Below are positions 53,428 through 61,638 of a stretch of DNA of 64,000 nucleotides, piece after piece. This stretch comes from Fen-1273 sp963748405. GTDB taxonomy: Bacteria > Bacteroidota > Ignavibacteria > UBA10030 > UBA6906. Numbering within the stretch: the stretch's first letter is position 1; each line of letters opens with the position of its first letter. The stretch covers positions 186,001 through 250,000 of the forward strand of contig CAVVIT010000007.1 in the NCBI GenBank assembly GCA_963748405.1. Reading direction: 5' to 3'. The position numbers and the translations under genes were made by a program. The notes under the pieces were generated by a model. That model saw nothing but the letters and a program-made list of their open reading frames with translations, was not told where the DNA came from and did no database searches.

Positions 53428-54075
53428 ATGAGAGACTGGAAACCGGCAGTCGCGATTGCGGCCGTGGCGTGTACGCTGTCCGGTTGTGTTGCCAGCAGCA
53501 ATTTCTACACCGGCAGGACGCTGGAGGAGGGGAAGGCCGCGCTGACGGTGGGATTGGACGACATCGCGATGGGGAGCAGGGACGAATCTGTCACCGTGAC
53601 AAAAACCAGTCCGCTCTCCCCTTCAATCGGCGGTGCGGTGGGCCTGCCCCTCAGGCTGGAGCTTGGTCTCCGGTATTTCCCCCCCGAGTTCTTCGAGGGG
53701 ACGCTGAGGGACCAGATCAACCCGCGGTCGTTCACCGCGTTTGACGTCAGCCTGGACCTGCACTATGCCGTCCTCTTCGGGGGGTATTCCTACTTCAGGT
53801 ACGGGGCGACGCTGAGCAAGAATATCCACGAATTCGAACCGTACGTCCACTATTCCGCGTATGCGTTTGCCGGGTCGGCCGCGGGAGAGTTCGACGGGAG
53901 CGTCACGGGGATCACCGACGCATTTTTCCACAATCTCCGGTCAGTCGGGTTCGGAATCGGCCTGCCGCTTCGTTCCCTGAAAGTCTTTCCGGAAATGGAC
54001 TACGATTATGTCGGCGGCGACATCCGGCACGGGTTATGGCATTTCGGGGTCGGCTTCCGCGTGTACACAAACTGA
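53428..54075 (+). CDS. Lipoprotein with predicted beta-barrel body, unknown function
   Basis: 215 residues from an ATG at 53428 after GGGAGGGAG; an in-frame ATG at 53374 overlaps the kinase gene and would hide the signal. The lipobox is good (ACTLSGCVAS). The mature protein has alternating strands (VGLPLRLELGLRYFP, FDVSLDLHYAVLFGGYSYF, YGATLSKNI) and ends in HFGVGFRVY, resembling small outer-membrane barrels. A lipid-anchored barrel is unusual but seen in Bacteroidota. No family recognised. Confidence 0.65.
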   Translation: MRDWKPAVAIAAVACTLSGCVASSNFYTGRTLEEGKAALTVGLDDIAMGSRDESVTVTKTSPLSPSIGGAVGLPLRLELGLRYFPPEFFEGTLRDQINPRSFTAFDVSLDLHYAVLFGGYSYFRYGATLSKNIHEFEPYVHYSAYAFAGSAAGEFDGSVTGITDAFFHNLRSVGFGIGLPLRSLKVFPEMDYDYVGGDIRHGLWHFGVGFRVYTN

Positions 54076-54112
54076 AACGTATCATTACATTAAATTTGCG
54101 AGGAGGACCGGT

Positions 54113-54508
54113 GTGTATCAGAGCCGCGTTCGGGTGCTGATCCAGGCGATCGTCATACTTGTCGTCCTGGGAATCCCGGCCTGGGATAAACTGGCGCCTG
54201 CGGCGGGATTCGAGGAGATCATCCGGAAGGAATACGGCAGCCAGCTCCGGTGGTGTGTTGCGTTTACCTATTCATGGAATTCCACCACGATGCACCGCGA
54301 AAGAATCTACGTGTTGTTCCCGGGGGTTTTTTCCGACGGTTCGCTTGTGAGCGTGAGCTCCTCCGACGACAACTCCCCCTCGGCTTGGCAAATCGATTAC
54401 GGCGCCTTTTTCACACTTTTCGTGTACGGGAGCATGGCTTTCGGATGGTTCAAGACCATGCAGCTTCGGAAAGACCAGGGCGGGTCACACGCCGGGGATT
54501 CGGGCTAG
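54113..54508 (+). CDS. Small two-helix membrane protein, unknown
   Basis: 131 residues from a GTG at 54113, preceded by AGGAGG at an ideal distance. One membrane helix lies at the N-terminus (VLIQAIVILVVLGIPAW) and one near the C-terminus (GAFFTLFVYGSMAFGWF), with a roughly 75-residue loop between them that is probably periplasmic (YGSQLRWCVAFTYSWNSTTM). No family recognised. It follows the lipoprotein gene by 37 bases in an A/T-richer stretch and may share its transcript. Confidence 0.6.
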   Translation: MYQSRVRVLIQAIVILVVLGIPAWDKLAPAAGFEEIIRKEYGSQLRWCVAFTYSWNSTTMHRERIYVLFPGVFSDGSLVSVSSSDDNSPSAWQIDYGAFFTLFVYGSMAFGWFKTMQLRKDQGGSHAGDSG

Positions 54509-54515
54509 ATCTTGT

Positions 54516-54998
54516 TCATCTGCTCCGCCTCTTCTTCGCGGGAGGTCTCTTTGAGGGTGAGATGGATTTGGTGATCGTCGCCCCGGTGATCGGCGGCTCC
54601 GGCGTTTTCATCTTCGCAAGCGAATACGCGTAGGCTTCCTTGATGAGTTTCCTGGCATAGGTTTTCGGCAGGTCGCTTTTCTTGTTGATGAGAAAATATC
54701 GATACTGGTTCCCTCCCCCGAGCAACTTCCCTTCCGGGTCGCTGATCTTCGATCCCCAGTAGAATCCCAGGTGAACGTTATGGGAGCTTCTCCCCACGGC
54801 GATGGAACAGAACGTGTCGCCGAGCCGGTCGGTGATCGACCAGCCGAAAGCGACGGCATTGTAGTTGTCGTAGATGAGCTCGTTGGCGTCCGGGTAGAGT
54901 TTCCAGACGAACTCCCGGAGCCAGAGGGCTCTCTCTCTCACCTCGACCGGAAAGGGGGCGAGAAACCTCTTCAGGTCTTTGATATCCCGGACTGCCAT
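54516..54998 (-). CDS. DUF1801-family protein
   Basis: 160 residues without signal peptide or membrane segment. The DUF1801 (YdhG-like) pattern is visible: FPVEVRERALWLREFVWKLY, then PDANELIYDNYNAVAFGWS, AVGRSSHNVHLGFYWG and LPKTYARKLIKEAYAYSLAK. The C-terminal tail is basic and Pro/Ser-rich (SPSKRPPAKKRRSR). Family members are small cytoplasmic proteins of unknown function in the iron-chaperone-frataxin-like fold group. It converges on the + strand gene with seven bases between. Confidence 0.75.
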   Translation of the reverse strand: MAVRDIKDLKRFLAPFPVEVRERALWLREFVWKLYPDANELIYDNYNAVAFGWSITDRLGDTFCSIAVGRSSHNVHLGFYWGSKISDPEGKLLGGGNQYRYFLINKKSDLPKTYARKLIKEAYAYSLAKMKTPEPPITGATITKSISPSKRPPAKKRRSR

Positions 54999-55040
54999 GT
55001 CGGTTCTCCCTTCTCTGATGTGGGGGTACTCTGGTGGTGA

Positions 55041-56050
55041 TCACGCGGACTCTGTGCCATTCACTCCGGAATCCTGATCACGTTCGGAGGTCGCGGCTCC
55101 CCCGTCCCACCGCTCGACGAACGTCTCGCGGCACCGGTCGGACATCCGGACGTACGGAACCCATACCGCGCAGCACACGGCGACACGGATCACCTCCATG
55201 ATGGAGGCAGTGTCGAGCCCTGATGCCGTCGTCTCCCGGACAAGATATGTATCCACGAGGAGATCCGAAAGCCGGAAGACGAGGAACGATCCCATGTAAA
55301 GCGTGAAGACCGCCGGGAAGCTCGTCCGCCTCCTGTAGAGGAGCAGCGCGGCAAATATGCTCCAGACGATGAACACGGTATTCAGGGCGACTTCCCCCCA
55401 CGTCGAAAACTCCGAGAATGAGACCGCCTGGTAAGGGTCGTGACACGCGGTTCCGGAGGATTGTTCCTTGACCTGATCGTCAGGGGATGGGTTGAAGGGG
55501 TCCGGATCCTGAGAATCCTGCGGGCGACGTAGGATGAATAATTCATCAGGTACGAATCAAAGAACCTTCCTCCGAACGCCGGCATGTACCCTGACACGAC
55601 GTGCGAATATTCGAGGACGTCCCCCGCGCGGACGTCGCTCAGGTGGATTGTCGCGTCGATCGACCTGTCGTACGTGTGCATTTCCGGGTTTGTCGCCCGC
55701 CCGTATGTCTGTATGGCGTTCCGTCCCGCGATCGCTCTCCCGTCCCTGCGTATGACGACCGAACAGAACACCAGCGTCTGGTAGGTGGGATCGTAGGCGA
55801 TGGAAATATCGGATGCCGACTGCACTCCTTCCGTGTTGAGTATCCGGATCACTCTGTGGTGAAATGATTCCCGTGTGCCGACGTTGTCCTGTGATTCGAC
55901 GAGAAGTTCCTCGGTGCCCCCCGTACCGCCGTGTCCTGTCCCCGCGGCGGACGTATCCCCGGAATACGGAGTGACCCACAGTGGAGTGGAGCCGAACCGG
56001 GGGGCGTTCTGCGTTGCTCCGGCCGGCGTTGTTCTCCGCCCGATCGACAA
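55041..56050 (-). pseudogene. Decayed DUF3857/DUF2569 protein gene
   Basis: Two minus-strand frames carry pieces of one known architecture. The upstream piece (55382-56050) has a DUF3857 start: ESFHHRVIRILNTEGVQSAS, then YDPTYQTLVF, VIRRDGRAI and RAGDVLEYSHVVSGYMPAFG, but lacks a signal peptide. The other frame, running from about 55500 to 55041, continues with DPYQAVSFSEFSTWGEVALN, matching the later DUF3857 motif, and leads into a DUF2569-like membrane segment (FIVWSIFAALLLYRRRTSFP). The connecting transglutaminase domain expected between them is missing and the frame shifts near 55450-55490. Internal deletion plus frameshift is the simplest reading; an assembly error is possible. Confidence 0.6.
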
Positions 56051-56068
56051 CAGCCCGGGAGGGGCGGG

Positions 56069-57778
56069 TTAGAGCTGTGTCCTCACCCTGAAGCCGACGG
56101 TTCCGTTCGTCGACGTCGTTCCCGTGGCCGCGGAAACGACCCTGTCGTACTGGTACCAGCCGTCGATCCATATCTGGTAGACCGGCTCGTACGTGGCCAG
56201 CAGCTGGAAGCTCTGCGTCCTGACGAGGTTCCCGCCCAGGAAGTCCACCGTGACGGGATCGATCGAACGGTGCCCCTGTTCGACGTCTCCTCCGACGTTC
56301 TCGATGAGGTTCCCCGCGGCGTCCAGGACGTTGTCCCCGTGACGCTCCGAAAAATACCTGGCCGACAATGTCAGCCGGTTCACGGGGAACAGGTCTCCCC
56401 GTATGAACCAGGACTCGGAATTCGGCCCGATGCGGGGGCCCAGGACGGCCCCGTTGCTTGTGTACGTGTCCTCGATGGAATAGTCGTGAGAGAACACGAA
56501 GGGCTGGACGCGGGTCCACTCGATCATGAGGCTCGTGTTCCGGATCATCAGGGGATCCGTCAGGTACATGCCAAGCTGGTACGCGTTCTTGTTGTAGTAC
56601 CGGTTTTTGAACATGTCGCCGAGGTGGACGTCGTCGAAGAGTATGGTGCCGGTCAGCTCGAGTCCCGGGGTGAAGTGCGTCCGTACGTCGAACGACCAGA
56701 GCCCGTTGTCCCTGTCTCCCCGCGCGCGCGCGGCCGACTCCAGGAGCATCATGGGGGCGAGATAGGCGAGGTCAGGGGCCCTGTTGCTGTAGACGACCAT
56801 GTCCTGGAACCCGAAATCCAGAACGCGGGGAAACGACAACTCCAGCCGGTGGGCCGCCACGTATTTGTCGGCAATCGATGGCCCTTTGAGCTTCGCGGCG
56901 GAGTCCGCGGACACGAAATCGGTCCAGGGGCGAGGCAGCCCGAGGATCCAGGCGTGGATGAACGTGTAATGGAGCGCCTTGTAGTGGAAATCGGCCCGCA
57001 GGAACGGGAACGGCCTGACGTTGTCCGACATGATCATCCTCTGGTCGTACCCGTTGCCCCACAGGATCCGTTCGTTCCCCACCTCGGCGGAGACGATCCC
57101 GCCGTCGTAGCGCAGGACCCCTTCCGCCTGGTCGAAATTCTGTATGTTGGTCTGCCCGAGCGTCTGTATCTGGGCGATCGTCGGGTCGCGTCCGAGGAGT
57201 TCTCTGCTCCCCCAGAACTGGGCGTTGACCGCGGAGAGCGAATACCCCAGCCGGTTGTATATCGTGCCGCGGATGAGCCCGCCCCCCTGTATGAACGCCG
57301 CGTGCGCGCTTCCCAGCGCGTCGCCGCTGATGGCCCGTGCGTCGAGCGTGAGGAGCCCGTTGAAGAAGAACGTGAGGTTGCTGTCCCGGTATGCGTAGAA
57401 GTACTTCTGCGTATCGGCGAAGAACCTGTCTGTGCCGCTCGTCATCCCTTCGCTGGACGTGCCGAACAGCGCGTTCGTTCCCTCCGTGCTTCCGCTGACT
57501 TCATACCGGAATTCGTCCGCGTACCTCTTCACCCACTCCTTTTCCGAAGCCGTGAGTCTGTCGCTGTTCCGTTCGACGGTGACGAGGAATTCCCCGATCT
57601 CCCTGCGGGAGAGGGGAAGGATCGCGTCGCTGTACCGCTCGAGTATCCCCCGCACTTCCATCCGCTGGAGGAACGTGTAGACCGGATCCGTGACGGGTAC
57701 GTTTTCGGCCTGTCCGAAGAGGAATGCCGGGAAGAGGATGAGAATCGCCGCCGGAAGAACCAGCTTCCTGATTGCCAT
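56069..57778 (-). CDS. Capsule-assembly Wzi-like outer-membrane protein
   Basis: 569 residues. The ATG at 57778 yields a signal peptide (IRKLVLPAAILILFPAFLFG); a longer frame upstream has none. After a helical N-terminal part (VYTFLQRMEVRGILERYSDA, LPLSRREIGEFLVTVE), a large barrel follows with Wzi-family features: GIVSAEVGNERILWGNGYDQ, VRPFPFLRADFHYKALHYTF, AHRLELSFPRVLDFGFQDMV, and MFKNRYYNKNAYQLGMYL. It ends VGFRVRTQL, a typical barrel terminus. Wzi-type proteins bind or organise surface polysaccharide in the outer membrane. No capsule gene cluster is adjacent, so the partner is unknown. Confidence 0.78.
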   Translation of the reverse strand: MAIRKLVLPAAILILFPAFLFGQAENVPVTDPVYTFLQRMEVRGILERYSDAILPLSRREIGEFLVTVERNSDRLTASEKEWVKRYADEFRYEVSGSTEGTNALFGTSSEGMTSGTDRFFADTQKYFYAYRDSNLTFFFNGLLTLDARAISGDALGSAHAAFIQGGGLIRGTIYNRLGYSLSAVNAQFWGSRELLGRDPTIAQIQTLGQTNIQNFDQAEGVLRYDGGIVSAEVGNERILWGNGYDQRMIMSDNVRPFPFLRADFHYKALHYTFIHAWILGLPRPWTDFVSADSAAKLKGPSIADKYVAAHRLELSFPRVLDFGFQDMVVYSNRAPDLAYLAPMMLLESAARARGDRDNGLWSFDVRTHFTPGLELTGTILFDDVHLGDMFKNRYYNKNAYQLGMYLTDPLMIRNTSLMIEWTRVQPFVFSHDYSIEDTYTSNGAVLGPRIGPNSESWFIRGDLFPVNRLTLSARYFSERHGDNVLDAAGNLIENVGGDVEQGHRSIDPVTVDFLGGNLVRTQSFQLLATYEPVYQIWIDGWYQYDRVVSAATGTTSTNGTVGFRVRTQL

Positions 57779-57855
57779 GGACAGTACCCCGTGTGATGGA
57801 ACGGTGCGGAAACCTGTGGAATATACGGAATTCCCGGCTCGAATCATCTCCCGTG

Positions 57856-57884
57856 TTGATTCTCAGGTGATTCCGGCCTACATT
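57856..57884 (+). promoter_or_regulatory. Sigma-70 promoter of the TlpA-CBM48 / GH130 operon
   Basis: TTGATT and TACATT with a 17-base spacer, the same -10 as the symporter promoter at 28229. The transcript would begin near 57891, about 50 bases before the ATG at 57943. Confidence 0.55.
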
Positions 57885-57942
57885 TCTTGTATTCCCGTCC
57901 ATCGTTGATTGTACCGTTCCACCCACTTCACTGTCTGCCCCC

Positions 57943-59589
57943 ATGCGATCACTCGTCTCGAGAATTCGGATTGTCCTTTGCCTGCTGGCCGTTCAGCCCC
58001 TCTTCGCGTTCCTCCATGCCGCGGGGACGGACAGCGTCGTCGTCACGCTGGCCCGCGCTCCCGGCTACGGCCCGTTCACGCCCGTCGTCCGGCTCAGCTA
58101 TCCCGGGGAAAACGGCGGGGCGTGGGTCCGTGCGATCCCCGAGATGCGGGGCATCCCGGTGGACCTGCACGGTTTCAGCGTCAGGTTCATGAACCTCCAG
58201 GCGGACCAGCACCTCTTCCAGTCGTACCGGGAAGGGTTGATCGACCCGGGGTTTGCACTCGAGGCAATCACCAGGGAGAAGATCGACACGACGAGGCTGA
58301 CGGCGAAATACGTCAGCCAGGACGTTCCCGTGGTCGCAGGATATGACCAGGACGGGAACATCGCGTATGTCGTTGACACGAAGGCCGATCACAGTTTCTG
58401 GGGGAAGGACAGGATCGTGGTGACGCCGTTCCGGCCCGGCACGCTCACGCGGGCGCAGATGGACAGCCTGAACGATGCGATCGACAAGCCCGTGGTCGGG
58501 TACGAGTACTTTGACGGGAGGAAAATCCAGGAGGCCGAGGTGGCGGTCCGCATCTGCCCGTACGTGAATGTCCCCGCGGAACGCGCGGAGGAAATGCGGG
58601 GGAAGATCGTGTTCGGGATAGGCACGTTCGAGTACCGCCGGGGCGTTTTCACGAACGGTGAACGGAAGTACATGTGCGCGGTGTCGAACGGATTCCAATC
58701 AGGTGTGTACGGGGCGCAGGGGGACCGGTATGCGTTCTTCCCCGCGGAGGACAGCAGCACGGCGTCGCCACGGACGAGCCTCCTCTACCGGATGGGGGAT
58801 CGTGTCGAGATCGCGAACGAGATCTTCCGCATTTCTTCGCTCTCCATTGACGGGGGTTCCCTGAGCCTCCGCCGTGAGAAACCCGTGCCGGGGGGGCCGG
58901 GGATCGCCGTCGGATCCATGGCGAGAGATTTTGAGGGAAAGACGCTCGCGGGGGATCGCGTGAGTCTCGCCGGGTTCAGAGGAAAATACCTCCTTCTCAA
59001 TTTCTGGTATCCGGGCTCTCCGGGCTCTGCGGCAGAGATTCCCTACATGAACGACGTCCACGACGCGCTGGGAGGTTCGAACCTGACCGTCCTCGGGATG
59101 GTGCCGTTGCCCGGCGATTCCCTTGCCCCGTTTGCGGCCGCGCACCGGATCCGCTGGATGCAGGTTCCCCTCGGCGACACGTCCCGCGTTCTGCGCGATT
59201 ATGCCGTGGTCGGGTGCCCTTCGGCGTTTCTCATCAATCCCGGGGGGATGATCGTCGAAAACGGAAATCTGGGCAGCGGTGATCTCGCCGCGATGCTCTC
59301 CTCCGCGCTCGGCGACACGAGCGTGATTCCCTTGCTCATCGGCAAGGGGAACGTTGCCTTCAGGTTCGACGTGGGGCGGCAGAAGAGAGTGGAGGTGACG
59401 GGTGATTTCACCGGCTGGCTCCCTCTTCCCATGTACAGAACCGGGACGGGTTTCGTCCGCCGCGTGGCGCTCTCCCCCGGCCGGTATCATTACGTCTATC
59501 TCGTGGACGGCGAGCAGGTCCTCGACCCCTCGGGTGCTGAAACCGAAGACTCATCCGGCAGGTCGGTCAATGTTCTCGTGGTCCCTTAG
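57943..59589 (+). CDS. TlpA-like thioredoxin-fold protein lacking its cysteines, fused to a CBM48 domain
   Basis: 548 residues with a signal peptide (VLCLLAVQPLFAFLHAAG). The N-terminal 320 residues are unassigned and beta-rich. Residues about 325-450 are an AhpC/TlpA thioredoxin fold (ARDFEGKTLAGDRVSLAGFR, GKYLLLNFWYPGSPGSAAEI, cis-Pro region GCPSAFLINPGG). The WCxxC site reads GSPGS, with Ser359 and Ser362 in place of both cysteines, so thiol chemistry is not possible. Residues about 465-548 are a CBM48/AMPK-beta glycogen-binding domain (RVEVTGDFTGWLPLPMYRTG, RYHYVYLVDGEQVLDPSGAE). A six-base gap leads to the GH130 gene. Carbohydrate sensing or binding is an inference. Confidence 0.85.
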   Translation: MRSLVSRIRIVLCLLAVQPLFAFLHAAGTDSVVVTLARAPGYGPFTPVVRLSYPGENGGAWVRAIPEMRGIPVDLHGFSVRFMNLQADQHLFQSYREGLIDPGFALEAITREKIDTTRLTAKYVSQDVPVVAGYDQDGNIAYVVDTKADHSFWGKDRIVVTPFRPGTLTRAQMDSLNDAIDKPVVGYEYFDGRKIQEAEVAVRICPYVNVPAERAEEMRGKIVFGIGTFEYRRGVFTNGERKYMCAVSNGFQSGVYGAQGDRYAFFPAEDSSTASPRTSLLYRMGDRVEIANEIFRISSLSIDGGSLSLRREKPVPGGPGIAVGSMARDFEGKTLAGDRVSLAGFRGKYLLLNFWYPGSPGSAAEIPYMNDVHDALGGSNLTVLGMVPLPGDSLAPFAAAHRIRWMQVPLGDTSRVLRDYAVVGCPSAFLINPGGMIVENGNLGSGDLAAMLSSALGDTSVIPLLIGKGNVAFRFDVGRQKRVEVTGDFTGWLPLPMYRTGTGFVRRVALSPGRYHYVYLVDGEQVLDPSGAETEDSSGRSVNVLVVP

Positions 59590-59595
59590 GTGCGC

Positions 59596-60687
59596 ATGAG
59601 TTCATTCCGGGCGTTCGCGGGAATCCTCCTGTTCACGGCGGCGTCGCAATTTTCGTCCGCCGGAGAGGAGTGGATGATCGGTCCGTTCGCCCGGGTGGAT
59701 TCGGCGGATCCCTGCCTTGCCCCCTCCTCCGCCCTCCGTTTCACGTGTCCTCTCAGGGGGACGAGCGTGGGCTGGGAATCCAAGGACCTGTTCAATCCGG
59801 GGGCGGTCGTGCGGGGAGGGAAGGTCTATCTCCTCTACCGGGCGCAGGACAGCATCGGGAAGCCCGCAGGGACGTCGCGGATCGGGCTCGCCTGGAGCGC
59901 GGACGGTATCAGGTTCACGAAGAACCAGTCGCCGGTGCTCTATCCGGCGGACGATTTCATGAAGAAATACGAATGGGAGGGGGGATGCGAAGACCCGCGC
60001 ATCGTCCGCGCGAAGGAAGGGTTGTACGTGATGACGTACACCGCGTTCGACGGCAGGCTTGCCCGGCTGGCCGTCGCGACGTCGCCCGATCTGGTCCGCT
60101 GGAAGAAAGAGGGACTGGCATTCGGCGACGCGAACGGGGGGAAGTACAGGGACCGCTGGTCGAAATCCGGTTCCATCGTATCGGTTTCCGAGGGAGAGGA
60201 TCTCGTCGCGGTCAGGATCAGGGGACGATACTGGATGTACTGGGGGGAAGGAAATATCCACCTGGCGACATCGGACGATCTTCTCCGCTGGACCCCCGTC
60301 GAGGACGAAAAAGGGGATCTCCTCCCGGTACTCGCACCCCGGCCCGGCTCGTTCGACAGCTTTCTGACGGAGCCGGGGCCTCCTGCAGTGATGACGGAAC
60401 GGGGAATACTGTTCATCTACAACTCGAGCAACAGCCGCAGCGGGGGAGACCCCGCCCTTCCCGGAGGGGCGTACTCCGCGGGTCAGGCTCTCTTCGACCG
60501 CGACGACCCGGGGCGGCTCCTGGAACGCAGTGCGTCGTCATTCTTCCGGCCTGAGAAGCGAACGGAAATTGCCGGTCAGGTGAACAATGTCTGCTTTCTT
60601 GAGGGACTTGTTCGGTTCAGGGGGCGGTGGTTTCTCTATTACGGCGAGGCCGACTCGCGCGTGGGGGTCGCCGTTTCCCCCCGCTAG
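59596..60687 (+). CDS. Secreted GH130-family beta-mannosidase/phosphorylase-like enzyme
   Basis: 363 residues. The ATG at 59596 follows AGG and gives a signal peptide (SSFRAFAGILLFTAASQFSS). The five-bladed propeller signature is present: KDLFNPGAVVRGGKVYLLYR, SRIGLAWSADGIRFTKNQSP, YEWEGGCEDPRIVRAKEGLY (Asp in EDPR is the family proton donor), and WYMYWGEG-like RYWMYWGEGNIHLATSD. GH130 enzymes are mostly cytoplasmic phosphorylases of beta-mannosides, but secreted members are hydrolases of beta-1,2-mannosides. A signal peptide here favours the hydrolase type. It follows the TlpA-CBM48 gene by six bases. Confidence 0.85.
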   Translation: MSSFRAFAGILLFTAASQFSSAGEEWMIGPFARVDSADPCLAPSSALRFTCPLRGTSVGWESKDLFNPGAVVRGGKVYLLYRAQDSIGKPAGTSRIGLAWSADGIRFTKNQSPVLYPADDFMKKYEWEGGCEDPRIVRAKEGLYVMTYTAFDGRLARLAVATSPDLVRWKKEGLAFGDANGGKYRDRWSKSGSIVSVSEGEDLVAVRIRGRYWMYWGEGNIHLATSDDLLRWTPVEDEKGDLLPVLAPRPGSFDSFLTEPGPPAVMTERGILFIYNSSNSRSGGDPALPGGAYSAGQALFDRDDPGRLLERSASSFFRPEKRTEIAGQVNNVCFLEGLVRFRGRWFLYYGEADSRVGVAVSPR

Positions 60688-60726
60688 GGCGGGGGCGCCC
60701 GTTGCGAAAAAACTCACCGGGCTCAC

Positions 60727-61638
60727 ATGGTTCGTACGATTCTCTTCCGGGCGCTCTGCGGCGCCCTCGTCTCCGGCGCATGTTCCGGATGCTCGTCGAA
60801 TGACTCGCCGTCCGGCCCGCGCACGATCGTCCCTCCGTCGTTCACCTTCTCCCCCGGTCAGGCCGTCTCGTATTCGCGGGCGAACTATGATCGGAACTAC
60901 AACGAGGTGGCTTCCTATCAGCACGATGCGCTTGTCTTCACAGCGGGGGAGACGATCGGGGGGCTCGGGGACGCCGCCGCGGGGGTTGTTGTCGCGACCT
61001 CGGGCGGAGCGGGAACGCGGCTCGATACGGCGTGGCTTGCCGTCCAGGGAGGGATGGTGCTGATCTACGACCCGAAAGGGCAGACGGGAGGACGCTTCCC
61101 GCGGGTCCCGCTCTGGGGGGTCCTTGTCGATCTCCGTCTCAATCCCGCGGCCGATACGCTCCTGTCTTCGGACTCGACGTTCGTCCTTCCCATGGCATCC
61201 GGCCATGTGCTCCGGGACAGGGTGACGACGAGCGTCGTGACCCGTTACGTACGGGAGGACCGGATCCCCGCGTTTGGCACTCCGTTTATCAACTGCTTTC
61301 TCTTTATGCGGACGGTCTCCTGCGGCGAGACCGTCGATACGGGAGGCGTGATCCTCTTCCAGGGACCGACGGTCTCGCTTCTTGATTCCGTCTGGTTCGG
61401 TGACGGCCTCGGGCCGGTCCGCTGGACGTCGCAGGGGAGCACGTTCGGCGTCGATTCGCTCGGACTCCCCTTTTCCCTCTCGGCGCTCCAGGCGGTCTGC
61501 ACGCCGGCGTCATTCGATTCGTATGAGGTACACTACGCGAACGTGAACGGGAGGGACCTCCTCTCCCTGAGGAGATCTCTCTACGAGACTCCGCCGCTCC
61601 TCTACACCGTCACCGCGGCGTACGCGAAGAACTTCTGA
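60727..61638 (+). CDS. Lipoprotein of unknown function
   Basis: 303 residues with a plausible lipobox (GALVSGACSGCSSND). The body is beta-rich and Gly/Ser-rich: PPSFTFSPGQAVSYSRANYD, RVPLWGVLVDLRLNPAADTL, VTTSVVTRYVREDRIPAFG and PLLYTVTAAYAKNF at the end. This resembles lipoproteins of Ignavibacteria-like genomes that have no assigned domain. The 39-base gap to GH130 suggests the same operon. Its last 29 bases overlap the convergent aminopeptidase gene. Confidence 0.6.
   Translation: MVRTILFRALCGALVSGACSGCSSNDSPSGPRTIVPPSFTFSPGQAVSYSRANYDRNYNEVASYQHDALVFTAGETIGGLGDAAAGVVVATSGGAGTRLDTAWLAVQGGMVLIYDPKGQTGGRFPRVPLWGVLVDLRLNPAADTLLSSDSTFVLPMASGHVLRDRVTTSVVTRYVREDRIPAFGTPFINCFLFMRTVSCGETVDTGGVILFQGPTVSLLDSVWFGDGLGPVRWTSQGSTFGVDSLGLPFSLSALQAVCTPASFDSYEVHYANVNGRDLLSLRRSLYETPPLLYTVTAAYAKNF

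Noticed and set aside
60687..60720. Intrinsic terminator after GH130
   Set aside because: A GGGCG-GGGG-CGCCC hairpin is present at 60687-60700, but it is followed by an A-run rather than a T-run on the + strand, and on the minus strand the T-run comes before the stem.
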